Source of the DNA: Streptomyces sp. WAC 04229
GTDB taxonomy: Bacteria > Actinomycetota > Actinomycetes > Streptomycetales > Streptomycetaceae
Length of the DNA: 53,837 bases
NCBI RefSeq assembly: GCF_003947455.1
Contig: NZ_QHJH01000035.1
Location: forward strand, 1 to 53,837
Direction: 5' to 3'
Of this stretch, positions 53,823-53,837 are shown piece after piece. The notes under the pieces are model-generated. The model saw only the letters and a list, made by a program, of their open reading frames with translations, was not told where the DNA came from and did no database searches. The number at the start of each line of letters is the position of its first letter. Position 1 is the first letter of the stretch. The translations under genes and the position numbers were made by a program.

Positions 53823-53837
53823 GGCGGGGGCGGGGGC

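Overview
The window is about 54 kb of very high G+C actinobacterial chromosome, almost certainly from a Streptomyces species. The signs are frequent GTG starts, near-absence of TTA codons, start/stop-overlapping gene pairs, a CIRCE-controlled hrcA-dnaJ pair, dre-type operators at a chitinase gene, and a gene order that, from memory and not checked, matches the SCO2503 to SCO2557 stretch of S. coelicolor in inverted order. It reads as conserved core chromosome. I see no tRNA, rRNA, CRISPR array, prophage or insertion sequence.

Layout. 0-6.3 kb: the 3' end of hemW, a DUF3097 gene, a metallo-beta-lactamase-fold hydrolase, hrcA-dnaJ behind a perfect CIRCE element, a nitronate monooxygenase-like gene overlapping rsmE. 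6.4-16.8 kb: a small lipoprotein, a tricorn protease homologue, a HIT protein, an RNase Z-like hydrolase, adenosine deaminase, an MFS transporter, a glucarate dehydratase-like enolase and a PfkB kinase. 16.8-21.5 kb (minus strand): the conserved block phoH, ybeY, CorC/HlyC-type CBS protein, YjbR-like protein, a degenerate cytidine deaminase-like protein, era. 21.6-24.4 kb: GH1 beta-glucosidase, then a protealysin-type M4 peptidase with its emfourin-type inhibitor. 24.5-27.9 kb: leuA behind a leucine-rich leader peptide, a TerB-like zinc-ribbon protein, a GNAT acetyltransferase.

28.1-34.8 kb holds the least understood block: an NNMT-like SAM methyltransferase, a 614-aa protein, a variant P-loop ATPase-fold protein with the P-loop lysine replaced by arginine, two orphan proteins, and a membrane-anchored protein. 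These correspond to what I recall as the SCO2525, SCO2524, SCO2523, SCO2522 and SCO2521 families, which have no assigned function. The only two in-frame TTA (bldA-dependent) codons I found in the whole window are in this block, so it is probably a developmentally timed system. It is my main candidate for an undescribed system.

35-40.6 kb: an MMPL transporter with a NarL-type two-component system, and a secreted tripeptidyl-aminopeptidase-like hydrolase. 40.8-47.2 kb: recO, uppS, then the zinc-uptake operon znuA-znuC-znuB with its regulator zur, and glyS. 47.4-53.8 kb: a GH18 chitinase under a dual dre promoter, a membrane-anchored histone-H1-like Lys/Ala-rich protein, and a 1454-aa P-type ATPase whose N-terminal half looks like a decayed second copy of a P-type ATPase catalytic end.
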